Shown in pieces: positions 27,161-35,881 of a stretch of DNA of 64,000 nt; positions within the stretch are counted from its first letter, which is position 1, and each line of letters opens with the position of its first letter. This DNA comes from VKMB-3413 sp041027365 (GTDB lineage Bacteria > Pseudomonadota > Alphaproteobacteria > Rhizobiales > Rhizobiaceae): NCBI RefSeq assembly GCF_041027365.1, contig NZ_JBFTEH010000008.1, positions 207,514 through 271,513 of the forward strand, in the 5' to 3' direction. A program made the translations under genes and the position numbers. A model generated the notes under the pieces. That model ran no database searches. It worked only from the letters and a program-made list of their open reading frames with translations, and had not been told where the DNA came from.

Positions 27161-28483
27161 GTGGCGGAAGGATTCCACCTCGAGGCGCTGTTGTCCCCGA
27201 TCATCGATTTCGTCCGTCTGGCCGGCCGCCTCGGCACGCGGCGCATCCGACGCCTGGCCCCGCGCGCCGCCATTGGCGCCTGCCTCCTCGCGGCGGCGCT
27301 CGTCCTCGCCCGCCCGCCCGCCGCCTTCGCCGGCGAGCACGTGATCACCTCCTTCGACCAGACCGCGACCGAGGCGGGCCTGAACGTCTCCTTCACGCTC
27401 AACGGCGCGGCGCCGGTCCGGCTTCTCCAACTGCACAATCCCGAGCGGATCGCCCTCGACTTCGACGACACGCTGCCCGCCGTCTCGATTCCCGAGGCGT
27501 CGGACAATCCGCTGGTCGAGACCATCCGCCACGGTCTCGTGTCCAGCAACCGCTATCGGGTGATCTTTCGGCTGAAATCGCCGGGCGCCGCGCGGCTGGA
27601 ACAGCACAAGACGCCGGGCGGCGAGGTCGTCGCGCTGTCGATCGCCCCGCCGGGCTCGATAGAGGCGCGCAAGGCGGGCGCCCCGGCGGCAAAGGGTGTG
27701 CAGCCGAAGACGGGCCCAGGCGCTGCCGCCGTCAAGGCCGACGCGCAGGCCGTATCGGAAAAGCCCGCGGCGCCGCGGCAGCTGGTGATCGTGGTGGATC
27801 CCGGCCATGGGGGGATCGACGAGGGCGCGAAGTCGCCGTCCGGCACGCTCGAGAAGGACGTCAATCTCGCAATGGCGCTGGCGGTGCGCGACGCGCTGTC
27901 GGCCTATCCCGGAATCAAGGTCGTCCTCACCCGCGACGACGACACCTACATTCCGCTCGACGAACGGTCCGCCATCGCCCGGCGGGCGCACGCCAACCTG
28001 TTCATCTCCATCCATGCCGATTCGATCCGCTACAAGGATCTGCGCGGCGCCACCGTCTACACGCTGTCGGACAAGGCGTCCGACGAACTGTCACGGCAGA
28101 TCGCCGCCTCGGAAAACGCCGTCGACCGCTTCGCCGGCCCGGAGTGGCACCAGAGCCAGCCGGAGGTCTTCGATATCCTGCTCGACCTGACGCGCCGCGA
28201 GACCGTCAGTTTCTCCGAGCATTTCGCCGCCTCGCTGGTGCACGACCTGCAGAGCGACAAGATCGACCTGATCAACCGGCCGAAGCGTTCGGCCGCCTTT
28301 GTCGTCCTGAAGGCGCCGGACGTGCCGTCGGTTCTGGTGGAATGCGGCTTTCTGTCCAATGCCGGCGACGAAAAGCTCTTGAAGGATTCGGACTGGCGCA
28401 AGAAGATGGGGGGCGCGATCGCCGATGCCGTGGTCGCCTTCTTCCGTGGTAAGGGCGCGACTCTGACGGCCGCAGGCCAGTGA
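27161..28483 (+). CDS. amiC: N-acetylmuramoyl-L-alanine amidase (AMIN + Amidase_3)
   Basis: Periplasmic zinc amidase that cleaves the stem peptide from MurNAc during cell separation (440 residues). An unusually long N-terminal region precedes the hydrophobic export segment (about 38-57, ending AFA). An AMIN domain (about 60-165) targets it to the septum. The amidase domain starts near 205: VVDPGHGGID, the E of LEKDVNLAM and SIHAD give the zinc ligands; VLVECGFLSN carries the catalytic Glu. GTG at 27161 follows GGAGA by seven bases; upstream frame is open but unlike the family. Next to mrcA. Confidence 0.93.
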   Translation: MAEGFHLEALLSPIIDFVRLAGRLGTRRIRRLAPRAAIGACLLAAALVLARPPAAFAGEHVITSFDQTATEAGLNVSFTLNGAAPVRLLQLHNPERIALDFDDTLPAVSIPEASDNPLVETIRHGLVSSNRYRVIFRLKSPGAARLEQHKTPGGEVVALSIAPPGSIEARKAGAPAAKGVQPKTGPGAAAVKADAQAVSEKPAAPRQLVIVVDPGHGGIDEGAKSPSGTLEKDVNLAMALAVRDALSAYPGIKVVLTRDDDTYIPLDERSAIARRAHANLFISIHADSIRYKDLRGATVYTLSDKASDELSRQIAASENAVDRFAGPEWHQSQPEVFDILLDLTRRETVSFSEHFAASLVHDLQSDKIDLINRPKRSAAFVVLKAPDVPSVLVECGFLSNAGDEKLLKDSDWRKKMGGAIADAVVAFFRGKGATLTAAGQ

Positions 28484-28724
28484 CACGGGACTGCAGGCGC
28501 CGCTTGCACGGCTTGGTGCTGCCTGGTGAAAGTTTTGCTCAAGTTTCGCGCGGGATGGTTCATGTCCCTGCCGCAATTGCGGAACAGAAGCTTGAGAATG
28601 CCGCGGCAGGACCGCGGTCGAACGGGCGGCTCTGCCGTCCGCAAGGTGCCGAAGGCCGGACTGAGACCGGCTGGAGGAGAGGGGACCGGCAGGGCGCAGG
28701 GCGTGCCCGCCGGACGGAGTTTCG

Positions 28725-31271
28725 ATGATCAGATTGCTCGGCTACTTCTTCGGGATCGGGGCGGTCCTCTTCGTGCTCGTGGCGGGCGGCGCCGCCTGGT
28801 ACGTCGAGAAGACCGCCAAGGGCCTGCCGGACTATCAGGTGCTGGCGGACTACGAGCCGCCGGTGACGACCCGGTTCTATGCCTCCGACGGCGAGATGAT
28901 GGCCGAATACGCGCATGAGCGGCGGCTCTTCCTGCCGATCCAGGCGATCCCGAACCTCGTGAAGAACGCGTTCCTCTCCGCCGAGGACAAGAACTTCTAT
29001 TCCCATCCCGGCATCGACTTCCAGGGCATCGGCCGCGCGCTGCTCGTGCTCGCCCGGGGCGGCCACATGCAGGGCGCCTCGACGATCACCCAGCAGGTCG
29101 CCAAGAACTTTCTCCTGACCAACGAGCGCACCCTCGACCGCAAGATCAAGGAGGCGATTCTCTCGCTGCGCATCGAGCAGGCCTATTCGAAGGACAAGAT
29201 CCTCGAACTCTATCTCAACGAGATCTATCTCGGCATGGGCTCCTACGGCATCGGCGCCGCGGCGCTCGCCTATTTCGACAAGTCCGTGAACGAGCTTTCG
29301 ATCGAGCAGGCGGCCTATCTCGCGGCCCTGCCGAAGGCGCCCGAGAACTACAACCCGTTCCGCGACACCGACAAGGCGATCCAGCGCCGCAACTGGGTGA
29401 TCGACCAGATGGCCCAGAACGGCTTCATCACCCAGGCGGAGGCGCAGGTCGCCGAGCAGAAGCCGCTCGAGGTGAACCCGCGTCCGTCCGGCACCTACCT
29501 CGCCTCGGCCGAGTATTTCACCGAGGACGTTCGGCGCGAGATGATCCAGCGCTATGGCGTGAAGACGCTCTACGAGGGCGGGCTGACGGTGCGCACGACG
29601 CTCGACCCGACGATGCAGAAGGAGGCGCGCGGCGCCCTGCAGCACGCCCTCGTCAAGTTCGACGAGGCGCACGGCTATCGCGGGCCGGTCAAGCATATCG
29701 ACATCGGCAGCGACTGGGGTACCGAGCTCGGCAAGGTGAACGGACTCGACGACGTGCCGGAATGGCGGCTGGCCGTCGTCCTGTCGGCGGAAAAGGACCG
29801 GGTCAGCATCGGCCTGCAGCCGAAGCGTGAGATCTCCGGCGCGNNNNNNNNNNNNNNNNNNNNNNNNNNNNNNNNNNNNNNNNNNNNNNNNNNNNNNNNN
29901 NNNNNNNNNNNNNNNNNNNNNNNNNNNNNNNNNNNNNNNNNGCTCGGCGCCGAGCGCAAGGTCGGCACGATCGACGGGGACGACATGAAATGGGCGTTCA
30001 ACCTGAACACCAAGGAGCACAAGGGCCGGGTCCGCTCAGCCTCGGACGTCCTGTCGCGCGGCGACGTCGTCTATGTCGAGCAGAAGGGCGACGGCGACCA
30101 TTACATGCTGCGTCAGCCGCCCAAGGTGCAGGGCGCACTCGTCGCCATGGAGCCGTCCACCGGACGCGTGCGCGCCATGGTCGGCGGCTTCTCCTTCGAC
30201 CAGTCGGAGTTCAACCGGGCGACGCAGGCCTATCGCCAGCCCGGCTCGTCCTTCAAGCCGTTCGTCTATTCGGCGGCGCTCGACACGGGCTATACGCCCG
30301 CCTCGGTGATTCTCGACGCCCCGATCTCCCTGCCGGACGGCAATGGCGGGACCTGGTCGCCGACGAATTACGGCAACGAGGGCAGCGCCGGCCCGTCGAC
30401 GCTCCGGCGCGGCATCGAGCAGAGCCGCAACCAGATGACGGTCCGCCTCGCCCACGACATGGGCATGGACCTCGTCGTGCAGTACGCCGAGCGCTTCGGC
30501 ATCTACGACCATCTGAAGCCCTATCTGCCGATGGCGCTGGGCGCCGGCGAAACGACTCCGCTGCGCCTCGTCTCGGCCTATGCGATCCTCGCCAATCACG
30601 GCCAGTCGCTGGAGCCGACGCTGATCGACCGCGTGCAGGACCGCTACGGCAAGACGATCTACAAGCACGACCAGCGCAAATGCGTCGGCTGCGATGCGCC
30701 GGAATATGACGGGCAGGCGGAGCCGAAGCTGATCGACGAGCGCGATCAGGTGCTCGATCCGATGACCGACTACCAGATCACCTCGATGATGGAGGGCGTC
30801 GTCCAGCGCGGCACGGCAACGGTCGTCAAGCAGCTCGGCGTGCCGATCGCCGGCAAGACCGGCACGACGAACGACGAGAAGGACGTCTGGTTCATCGGCT
30901 TCACGCCCAACCTCGTCTGCGGCGTCTACATCGGCTACGACAATCCTGCCCCGCTTGGTCGCGGCGTCGTCGGCGGCAACACCGCCGCGCCGGTCTTCGT
31001 CGACTTCATGAAGGAAGCGCTGAGGGGCAAGCCGGCGGTCGACTTCAAGGTGCCGGACGGCATGCAACTCATCGCCGTCAACCGCAAGACCGGCATGCGC
31101 GCCACCGGCTCCGGCCCCGACGTCATCGTCGAGGCGTTCAAGCCCGGAACCGGACCGGCCGACACCTATTCCGTGATCGGCGGCGACATTGCCAGCGCGC
31201 CGGGGACCGGCATCGTGTCGCAGCAGGCCGAGCAGGCGATCACCCAGGGCGGTGCCGGCGGCCTGTTCTGA
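28725..31271 (+). CDS. mrcA: Penicillin-binding protein 1A (bifunctional), with assembly gap
   Basis: Bifunctional peptidoglycan synthase of about 848 residues: transmembrane anchor 5-27, glycosyltransferase 51 domain with catalytic Glu87 in SAEDKNFYSHPG and GASTITQQVAKNF, and a transpeptidase domain with S508-S-F-K511, then KTGTTN before the C-terminus. The 98 unknown bases cover residues about 374-406, in the region linking the two domains; the frame is the same on both sides, so the gene is probably intact. Follows the amidase gene and is followed by a clear terminator. Confidence 0.95.
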   Translation: MIRLLGYFFGIGAVLFVLVAGGAAWYVEKTAKGLPDYQVLADYEPPVTTRFYASDGEMMAEYAHERRLFLPIQAIPNLVKNAFLSAEDKNFYSHPGIDFQGIGRALLVLARGGHMQGASTITQQVAKNFLLTNERTLDRKIKEAILSLRIEQAYSKDKILELYLNEIYLGMGSYGIGAAALAYFDKSVNELSIEQAAYLAALPKAPENYNPFRDTDKAIQRRNWVIDQMAQNGFITQAEAQVAEQKPLEVNPRPSGTYLASAEYFTEDVRREMIQRYGVKTLYEGGLTVRTTLDPTMQKEARGALQHALVKFDEAHGYRGPVKHIDIGSDWGTELGKVNGLDDVPEWRLAVVLSAEKDRVSIGLQPKREISGAXXXXXXXXXXXXXXXXXXXXXXXXXXXXXXXXXLGAERKVGTIDGDDMKWAFNLNTKEHKGRVRSASDVLSRGDVVYVEQKGDGDHYMLRQPPKVQGALVAMEPSTGRVRAMVGGFSFDQSEFNRATQAYRQPGSSFKPFVYSAALDTGYTPASVILDAPISLPDGNGGTWSPTNYGNEGSAGPSTLRRGIEQSRNQMTVRLAHDMGMDLVVQYAERFGIYDHLKPYLPMALGAGETTPLRLVSAYAILANHGQSLEPTLIDRVQDRYGKTIYKHDQRKCVGCDAPEYDGQAEPKLIDERDQVLDPMTDYQITSMMEGVVQRGTATVVKQLGVPIAGKTGTTNDEKDVWFIGFTPNLVCGVYIGYDNPAPLGRGVVGGNTAAPVFVDFMKEALRGKPAVDFKVPDGMQLIAVNRKTGMRATGSGPDVIVEAFKPGTGPADTYSVIGGDIASAPGTGIVSQQAEQAITQGGAGGLF
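29844..29941. other. Assembly gap (98 N) inside mrcA
   Basis: Run of undetermined bases. The mrcA frame continues in phase across it if the gap length is as drawn, but the hidden sequence cannot be known. Confidence 0.99.
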
Positions 31272-31320
31272 GCCGGCTGGGCGACCGTGATGAGCGTCCG
31301 TCGTCCTTGACGGCATCGGC

Positions 31321-31350
31321 GGGGCGGGGCTAGACCCGCCCCTCGTTTTT
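31321..31350 (+). terminator. mrcA: Intrinsic terminator after mrcA
   Basis: Perfect eight-base GC stem (GGGGCGGG at 31321-31328 with CCCGCCCC at 31335-31342), six-base loop, then TCG and five T. Lies 50 bases after the mrcA stop and separates it from prfB. Confidence 0.85.
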
Positions 31351-31473
31351 GGCACGGCGGCCTTCATTCGAAGCGTCGGCCGACCAAGGGGCGGCAGATC
31401 CGCCGTCCGCGACATTTCAGACACCGGCTGCCTTGCGATTGCGCGCGGCCGACAACCCCAGGAGATTGGCGGC

Positions 31474-32602
31474 ATGCGCGCCGAGATCGAGACGTTGGTC
31501 GACGAAAGCAAGCAGGCCATAAGCCTGCTGAGGAGGCATCTTTGACTGGGATCGGTCCCTCAAACGCCTCGACCAGCTGAACCAGAAGGCTGAAGACCCG
31601 TCGATCTGGAACGACCCGATGGAAGGCCAGAGCCTGATGCGCGAGCGTCAGGAGCTGGAGGAATCCATCACCGCGATCCGTGGGCTCGAACAGACGCTGG
31701 CCGATTCCATCGACCTCATCGCCATGGGCGAGGAGGAGGGCGATCAGGAGATCATCGCGGAGGCCGAAAAGGCGATCCGCGGGGTCAAGGCGGACGTCGA
31801 CAAGCGGCAGATCGAGACGCTGCTCTCCGGCGAGGCCGATTCGAACGACACCTATCTGGAGGTCCATTCCGGCGCCGGCGGCACCGAGAGCCAGGACTGG
31901 GCGTCGATGCTGGAGCGCATGTACATGCGCTGGGCCGAGCGCGCGCGGTTCAAGGTGGAGGTGCTGGAGGAGCACGCCGGCGAAGAGGCGGGCATCAAGT
32001 CGGCGACGCTCTTGATCAAGGGCCACAACGCCTATGGCTGGGCGAAGACCGAGTCGGGCGTGCATCGCCTCGTGCGGATCTCGCCCTATGACAGCCAGGC
32101 GCGGCGCCACACCTCCTTCGCCTCGGTCTGGGTCTATCCGGTGGTGGACGACACGATCGACATCCAGGTGAACGAGTCGGACTGCCGGATCGACACCTAT
32201 CGTGCCTCGGGCGCCGGCGGCCAGCACGTCAACACGACCGATTCGGCAGTGCGCATTACGCACATTCCGACCGGCATCGTCGTCGCCTGCCAGCAGGAGC
32301 GCTCGCAGCACAAGAACCGGGCGACCGCCTGGAACATGCTGAAGGCGCGGCTCTACGAGGCCGAGCTCGAGAAGCGCGAGGCCGCAGCCAGCGCCGAGGC
32401 GGCGTCGAAGAGCGACATCGGCTGGGGCCACCAGATCCGCTCCTATGTCCTGCAGCCCTATCAGCTGGTGAAGGACCTCAGGACGGGTGTCGAAAGCACC
32501 TCGCCGCAGGAGGTGCTCGACGGCGGGCTGGAGGAGTTCATGGAGGCGGCACTGGCGCACCGCGTCCATGGCGGCGACGCGGCGGTCGAAGACATCGACT
32601 GA
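31474..32602 (+). CDS. prfB: Peptide chain release factor 2 (programmed +1 frameshift)
   Basis: RF2 ends translation at UGA and UAA. The first 23 codons (31474-31542) end in CTT followed by an in-frame TGA; slipping one base forward reads GAC and continues to 32602, giving 375 residues. GGQ, which triggers peptide release, is at about 248-250. The codon-recognition tripeptide reads S-P-Y at 203-205 where E. coli has S-P-F. AGGAG lies nine bases before the ATG. Annotation without the frameshift would start at 31619 and lose the N-terminal 48 residues. Confidence 0.96.
31531..31546 (+). promoter_or_regulatory. prfB: prfB programmed frameshift site
   Basis: AGGAGG (31531-31536) sits three bases before CTTTGAC (31540-31546). 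This is the arrangement of the E. coli prfB slip site: an internal Shine-Dalgarno, a slippery CUU and a poor-context UGA. When RF2 is scarce the ribosome shifts forward at the UGA and makes more RF2. Confidence 0.95.
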
Positions 32603-32610
32603 CGGACGCT

Positions 32611-32715
32611 AGAGCATTTCCAGTGAAAGCCGGATCGGCTTTCACGCCCGGACAATGCGAAAAGACAAGACGATAGAGCGTTTCCGGTGAACCCATGCTC
32701 GCCGGAAACGCTCTA
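32611..32715. repeat. Palindromic intergenic repeat pair
   Basis: Two related modules that both begin TAGAGC(A/G)TTTCC(A/G)GTGA. The first (from 32610) holds a perfect ten-base hairpin at 32623-32632/32636-32645. The second is a 14-base perfect inverted repeat at 32674-32687/32702-32715 with a 14-base loop. It looks like a dispersed short palindromic element of the kind scattered between rhizobial genes; it may also stop transcription between prfB and the convergent M23 gene. Confidence 0.7.
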
Positions 32716-32849
32716 GAGGGCGACGAGAAGACGAATTCGGCCGCGCGGGTCCATCGGCTCGCGCGGCCTTTTTCATGGCCGCGATAGGTCACCCGGCTTC
32801 CGAAATGCGGCGGGGAGGCCGACCGGCGGTGGAGGCGCCGGGCCTCCGG

Positions 32850-34196
32850 TCAGTCGAGCGAGGCGATGCGGCTGCCGATCCGGTAGAAGTCCTGCGGGTC
32901 GATCGGCGCGCCGTCGCGGCGCACCTCATAGTGCAGGTGCGGGCCGGTGCTGCGGCCGGTCGAGCCGACGGCGCCGATCCGCTCGCCCTTCGCGATCTTC
33001 TGCCCAGCGACGACGTCGATCCGGGAGAGATGGCCGTAGCGGGTCGAGATGCCGTCGCCATGGTCGATCTCGACGAGGTTGCCGTAGCCGCTGGCGGGGC
33101 CGGCGCGGGTGACGGTGCCGGGGGCCGTGGCGTGAACGACGGTTCCCTCCGGTTCGGCGTAGTCGATGCCGGTGTGCATGGCCGGACGTCCGAGGAACGG
33201 GTCCGGGCGCACGCCGAAGGGGCTGGACTCGGTGTTCGGCGGCATCGGTCGGTCGAGCGGCATCTCGTCGGCGACCGCGTTGACATGCTGCAGGTCGGTC
33301 AGGGCCTGGTCCAGTTCCGCGTAGGACCGGTCGAAGGGCGAAAGCGGCGGGACCGGCTCGAAGGGGCCGCCCCTCGCGGAATCGGTCTGCGCCGCCGGGA
33401 TCGCGATGCCGCCTGAACGCAGGGCGCTGGCGATCTTCACCGCCCGCATCCGCGCGGCAGCCGCCAGATCCTGCAGCCGGTCGACCTGGGTGCGCTCGGC
33501 CGTCCTGTTCGCAGTCTCGATCCGGCGCAGCGTTTCGCCCGACGGCGTGAGCGGGTTGAGGCCTGAGAGACGCTGCGCCGCGGAAGACGCGGAGCCCTGG
33601 CGGGTGCGAAGACCGGACGGCTCCGCCCCGAGCCGCAGCGGCAACGAGGCTGCCGGCGTCTCCATATCATCGTCGCCGACCGAGTCCGCAGAAGGGATCG
33701 CGGCCGTTCCACCATCCGGGCCTGACGCCGATCGGTCGGCATCGGCTTCGGCGGGGTTCGGCGTCGGGATCGGCACGGGATCGCTCAGGAGGCCCGTCGC
33801 TTTGGCCCGTTCCAAGAGCGGCTGCAGCTTGTCGTAGCGGGCGCCGAGCTCCTCCTGCTGGTCGAGCAGGACGTCGACCTTGGTCTCCACCATTTTCTGC
33901 GCCAGGATCTGCCGGCTGGTGGCTATGTCGAGCTGGGCGCGGAGCGCGGCGATCCGCCGCTCGTAGTCCCGTTCGAGCCGCGACTGCGGCTGCGCGCCGG
34001 CCGTCACCCCCTGGTCCGCCAGGAGTGCCCAGGTCCCGCCTCCGACCGCCGCCGTCAGCAGCAGCGCCAGCGCTCCGCCGAGAGCCATGCGGCTGCCGCT
34101 GACGGTGAAATGGCGCACCCTCTCGCCGCGTGCGATGATCACCGTGTGGGGAGGGCGCTTGGCGCCGAAGGTGCGGGAGTGCTTGATCGCCGGCAT
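32850..34196 (-). CDS. M23 family metallopeptidase (LytM domain), membrane-anchored
   Basis: A 448-residue envelope protein. One transmembrane helix at about 37-60, a coiled coil at about 70-130, a Pro/Ser/Asp-rich linker, and a C-terminal LytM/peptidase M23 domain (about 325-440). Zinc and catalytic residues look complete: H341-x3-D345, H389 and H420-L-H422. It could cut peptidoglycan cross-links directly or activate an amidase such as the one encoded at 27.2 kb; intact ligands favour hydrolase activity. Monocistronic; convergent with prfB. Confidence 0.93.
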   Translation of the reverse strand: MPAIKHSRTFGAKRPPHTVIIARGERVRHFTVSGSRMALGGALALLLTAAVGGGTWALLADQGVTAGAQPQSRLERDYERRIAALRAQLDIATSRQILAQKMVETKVDVLLDQQEELGARYDKLQPLLERAKATGLLSDPVPIPTPNPAEADADRSASGPDGGTAAIPSADSVGDDDMETPAASLPLRLGAEPSGLRTRQGSASSAAQRLSGLNPLTPSGETLRRIETANRTAERTQVDRLQDLAAAARMRAVKIASALRSGGIAIPAAQTDSARGGPFEPVPPLSPFDRSYAELDQALTDLQHVNAVADEMPLDRPMPPNTESSPFGVRPDPFLGRPAMHTGIDYAEPEGTVVHATAPGTVTRAGPASGYGNLVEIDHGDGISTRYGHLSRIDVVAGQKIAKGERIGAVGSTGRSTGPHLHYEVRRDGAPIDPQDFYRIGSRIASLD

Positions 34197-34311
34197 GGTC
34201 CGAATCGCTGTGCGGACGGGCCCTTCGGCCCAGGATCGAGGCCGGATTAGAGATCGTTAGGGTTAACGTTTCCTTTGCAACCGCCCGGCGCCCGCGGATC
34301 CGGCGCGGCGG

Positions 34312-35145
34312 TCAACTGGATCGCGGGGAGAGCGCCCGGTAGAAGGTCGGCGTGAGGCCGGCTTCGGCGCGGGCGCGGTCGTTGAACGGCGCCTTCACCT
34401 CGCCGCGAAAGCTCATCCGGACGAGTTCGCGGAATCGCTCGGCGGGATTGCGACCCTCGCGCGCGCACAGAAACCGGAACCATTTCGCCCCGACCGCGAC
34501 ATGCTTCTTCTCGTCGCGATAGATGATCCTCAGGATGTCCGCGGTCTCGGGGTCGCCGACCGATTCCAGCTTTTCCACCAGCGGCGGCGTGACGTCGAGA
34601 CCGCGCGCCTCGAGGATCAGCGGCACCACGGCGAGGCGCGCGCCGAGATCGTGCGCGGTTTCCTCCACAGCCTGCCAGAGCCCGTCATGGGCGGGCAGGG
34701 CGCCGTAACGGGAGCCGAGCGCGTCCAGCCGCCGCGACAGGAGGCGGAAGTGCTTGGCCTCTTCCAGCGCGACGGTCATCCAGCCGTCGAAGAAGGATCG
34801 CGGCACGCGCTCCGGCGCAAAGCGCGCCACGATGTCGAGCGCGAGGTCGATGGCGTTGAGTTCGATGTGGGCGAGCGAGTGGATCAGCGCGATCCGCCCC
34901 TCGGCCGTGTGGACCGAGCGCCGCTTGACGAGGCGCGGCGAGACCAGGAGGGGCTCCGCCGGCCGGCCGGGACGGCCGGGATGGGGCGGGTCGCCTGCGG
35001 CATATAGCCCGAGCTTGCGGGCGAACCACAGCCGGCAGGCGAGGTTGGTGAGATCCACCTTCGCGTCGAGATCGCTCGCCGCAAGGGCCGAAAGCGCCGC
35101 CTCGCGCAGCGTCGACGGCCGGTGCGCCTCCGAAAGACCGGTCAT
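34312..35145 (-). CDS. DUF455 ferritin-like protein
   Basis: A 277-residue ferritin-like helical protein of the DUF455 family. Diiron-type helices are suggested by HIELNAIDLALD, VALEEAKHFRLL and IYRDEKKHVAVGAKWF, which hold E-x-x-H style ligands. Function is not established; members are often annotated near rhamnose or tRNA-modification ferritin-like enzymes. The ATG at 35145 overlaps the bcp stop (ATGA), so the two are co-translated. Confidence 0.85.
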   Translation of the reverse strand: MTGLSEAHRPSTLREAALSALAASDLDAKVDLTNLACRLWFARKLGLYAAGDPPHPGRPGRPAEPLLVSPRLVKRRSVHTAEGRIALIHSLAHIELNAIDLALDIVARFAPERVPRSFFDGWMTVALEEAKHFRLLSRRLDALGSRYGALPAHDGLWQAVEETAHDLGARLAVVPLILEARGLDVTPPLVEKLESVGDPETADILRIIYRDEKKHVAVGAKWFRFLCAREGRNPAERFRELVRMSFRGEVKAPFNDRARAEAGLTPTFYRALSPRSS

Positions 35146-35618
35146 GCGGCTCCGGCGACTTCTCGCGCGGCCTTCAACACCTCTTCGGCGTGGCCGGGCA
35201 CCTTCACCTTCTCCCAGACCCGGGCGACGGTCCCATCGGCCGCGACCAAGGCGGTCGTGCGGTCGACGCCCATGTACTTCCTGCCGTACATCGACTTCTC
35301 GACCCACACGCCGAAGGCACCGATCAGCGTCTTCTCCTCGTCCGCGAGCAGTCGCACGGTCAGGTCGTGCTTGTCGCAGAACTTGCGGTGCTTGGCGACG
35401 GAATCGGGCGAGACGCCGAGCACCGGGACGCCGATCGCGTCGAATTCGCTCCGCAAGCCGGAGAAATCGACAGCTTCGCGCGTGCATCCCGACGTATCGT
35501 CCTTCGGATAGAAGTAGAGGACGAAAGGCTTGCCGTTGAAGTCTGCCAGCGTCGCCGTCTTGCCGCTCTCGTCCGGCAGGCTGAAGTCTGGGCAGGGGGT
35601 TCCGGGGGAAATCGTCAT
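35142..35618 (-). CDS. bcp: Thioredoxin-dependent peroxiredoxin (Bcp/PrxQ type)
   Basis: Thiol peroxidase of 158 residues that reduces hydrogen peroxide and lipid hydroperoxides. The peroxidatic Cys45 is in PKDDTSGCTREA; position 50, where E. coli Bcp has its resolving cysteine, is Val. The only other candidate is Cys in KFCDKHDL. It may therefore act as a one-Cys or atypical enzyme. Start at 35618 follows AAAGGATG; the open frame upstream is not family-like. First gene of an operon with the DUF455 protein. Confidence 0.93.
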   Translation of the reverse strand: MTISPGTPCPDFSLPDESGKTATLADFNGKPFVLYFYPKDDTSGCTREAVDFSGLRSEFDAIGVPVLGVSPDSVAKHRKFCDKHDLTVRLLADEEKTLIGAFGVWVEKSMYGRKYMGVDRTTALVAADGTVARVWEKVKVPGHAEEVLKAAREVAGAA

Positions 35619-35881
35619 CGTGTCATCCTTTCGGCATAAACAAACGGAAGGAAGAAGCTTCTCGGGAGCCGTCGCTCGCAGGCTCGCCAGTCGCGCGCTC
35701 CGGCGCCAGCCCGCCATCTTCGGCCCGATCTGACCGGAGCAGAACCCGATCGCATGCCTGCTTCGATCAAACGTCCGCCTCCTCTTAGCCGACGCCTCGG
35801 CGCCGCGATAGCGTCGAAGCGGATCGCGAGCGGTTCCCGGCAAACGGGCCCGATCCGGTGCCGCGCTTCGCTGGCATCGTC

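Noticed and set aside
27006..27344. Extended N-terminus of the amidase or a separate small gene
   Set aside because: The frames lack a ribosome binding site and export features; GTG 27161 has a good one.
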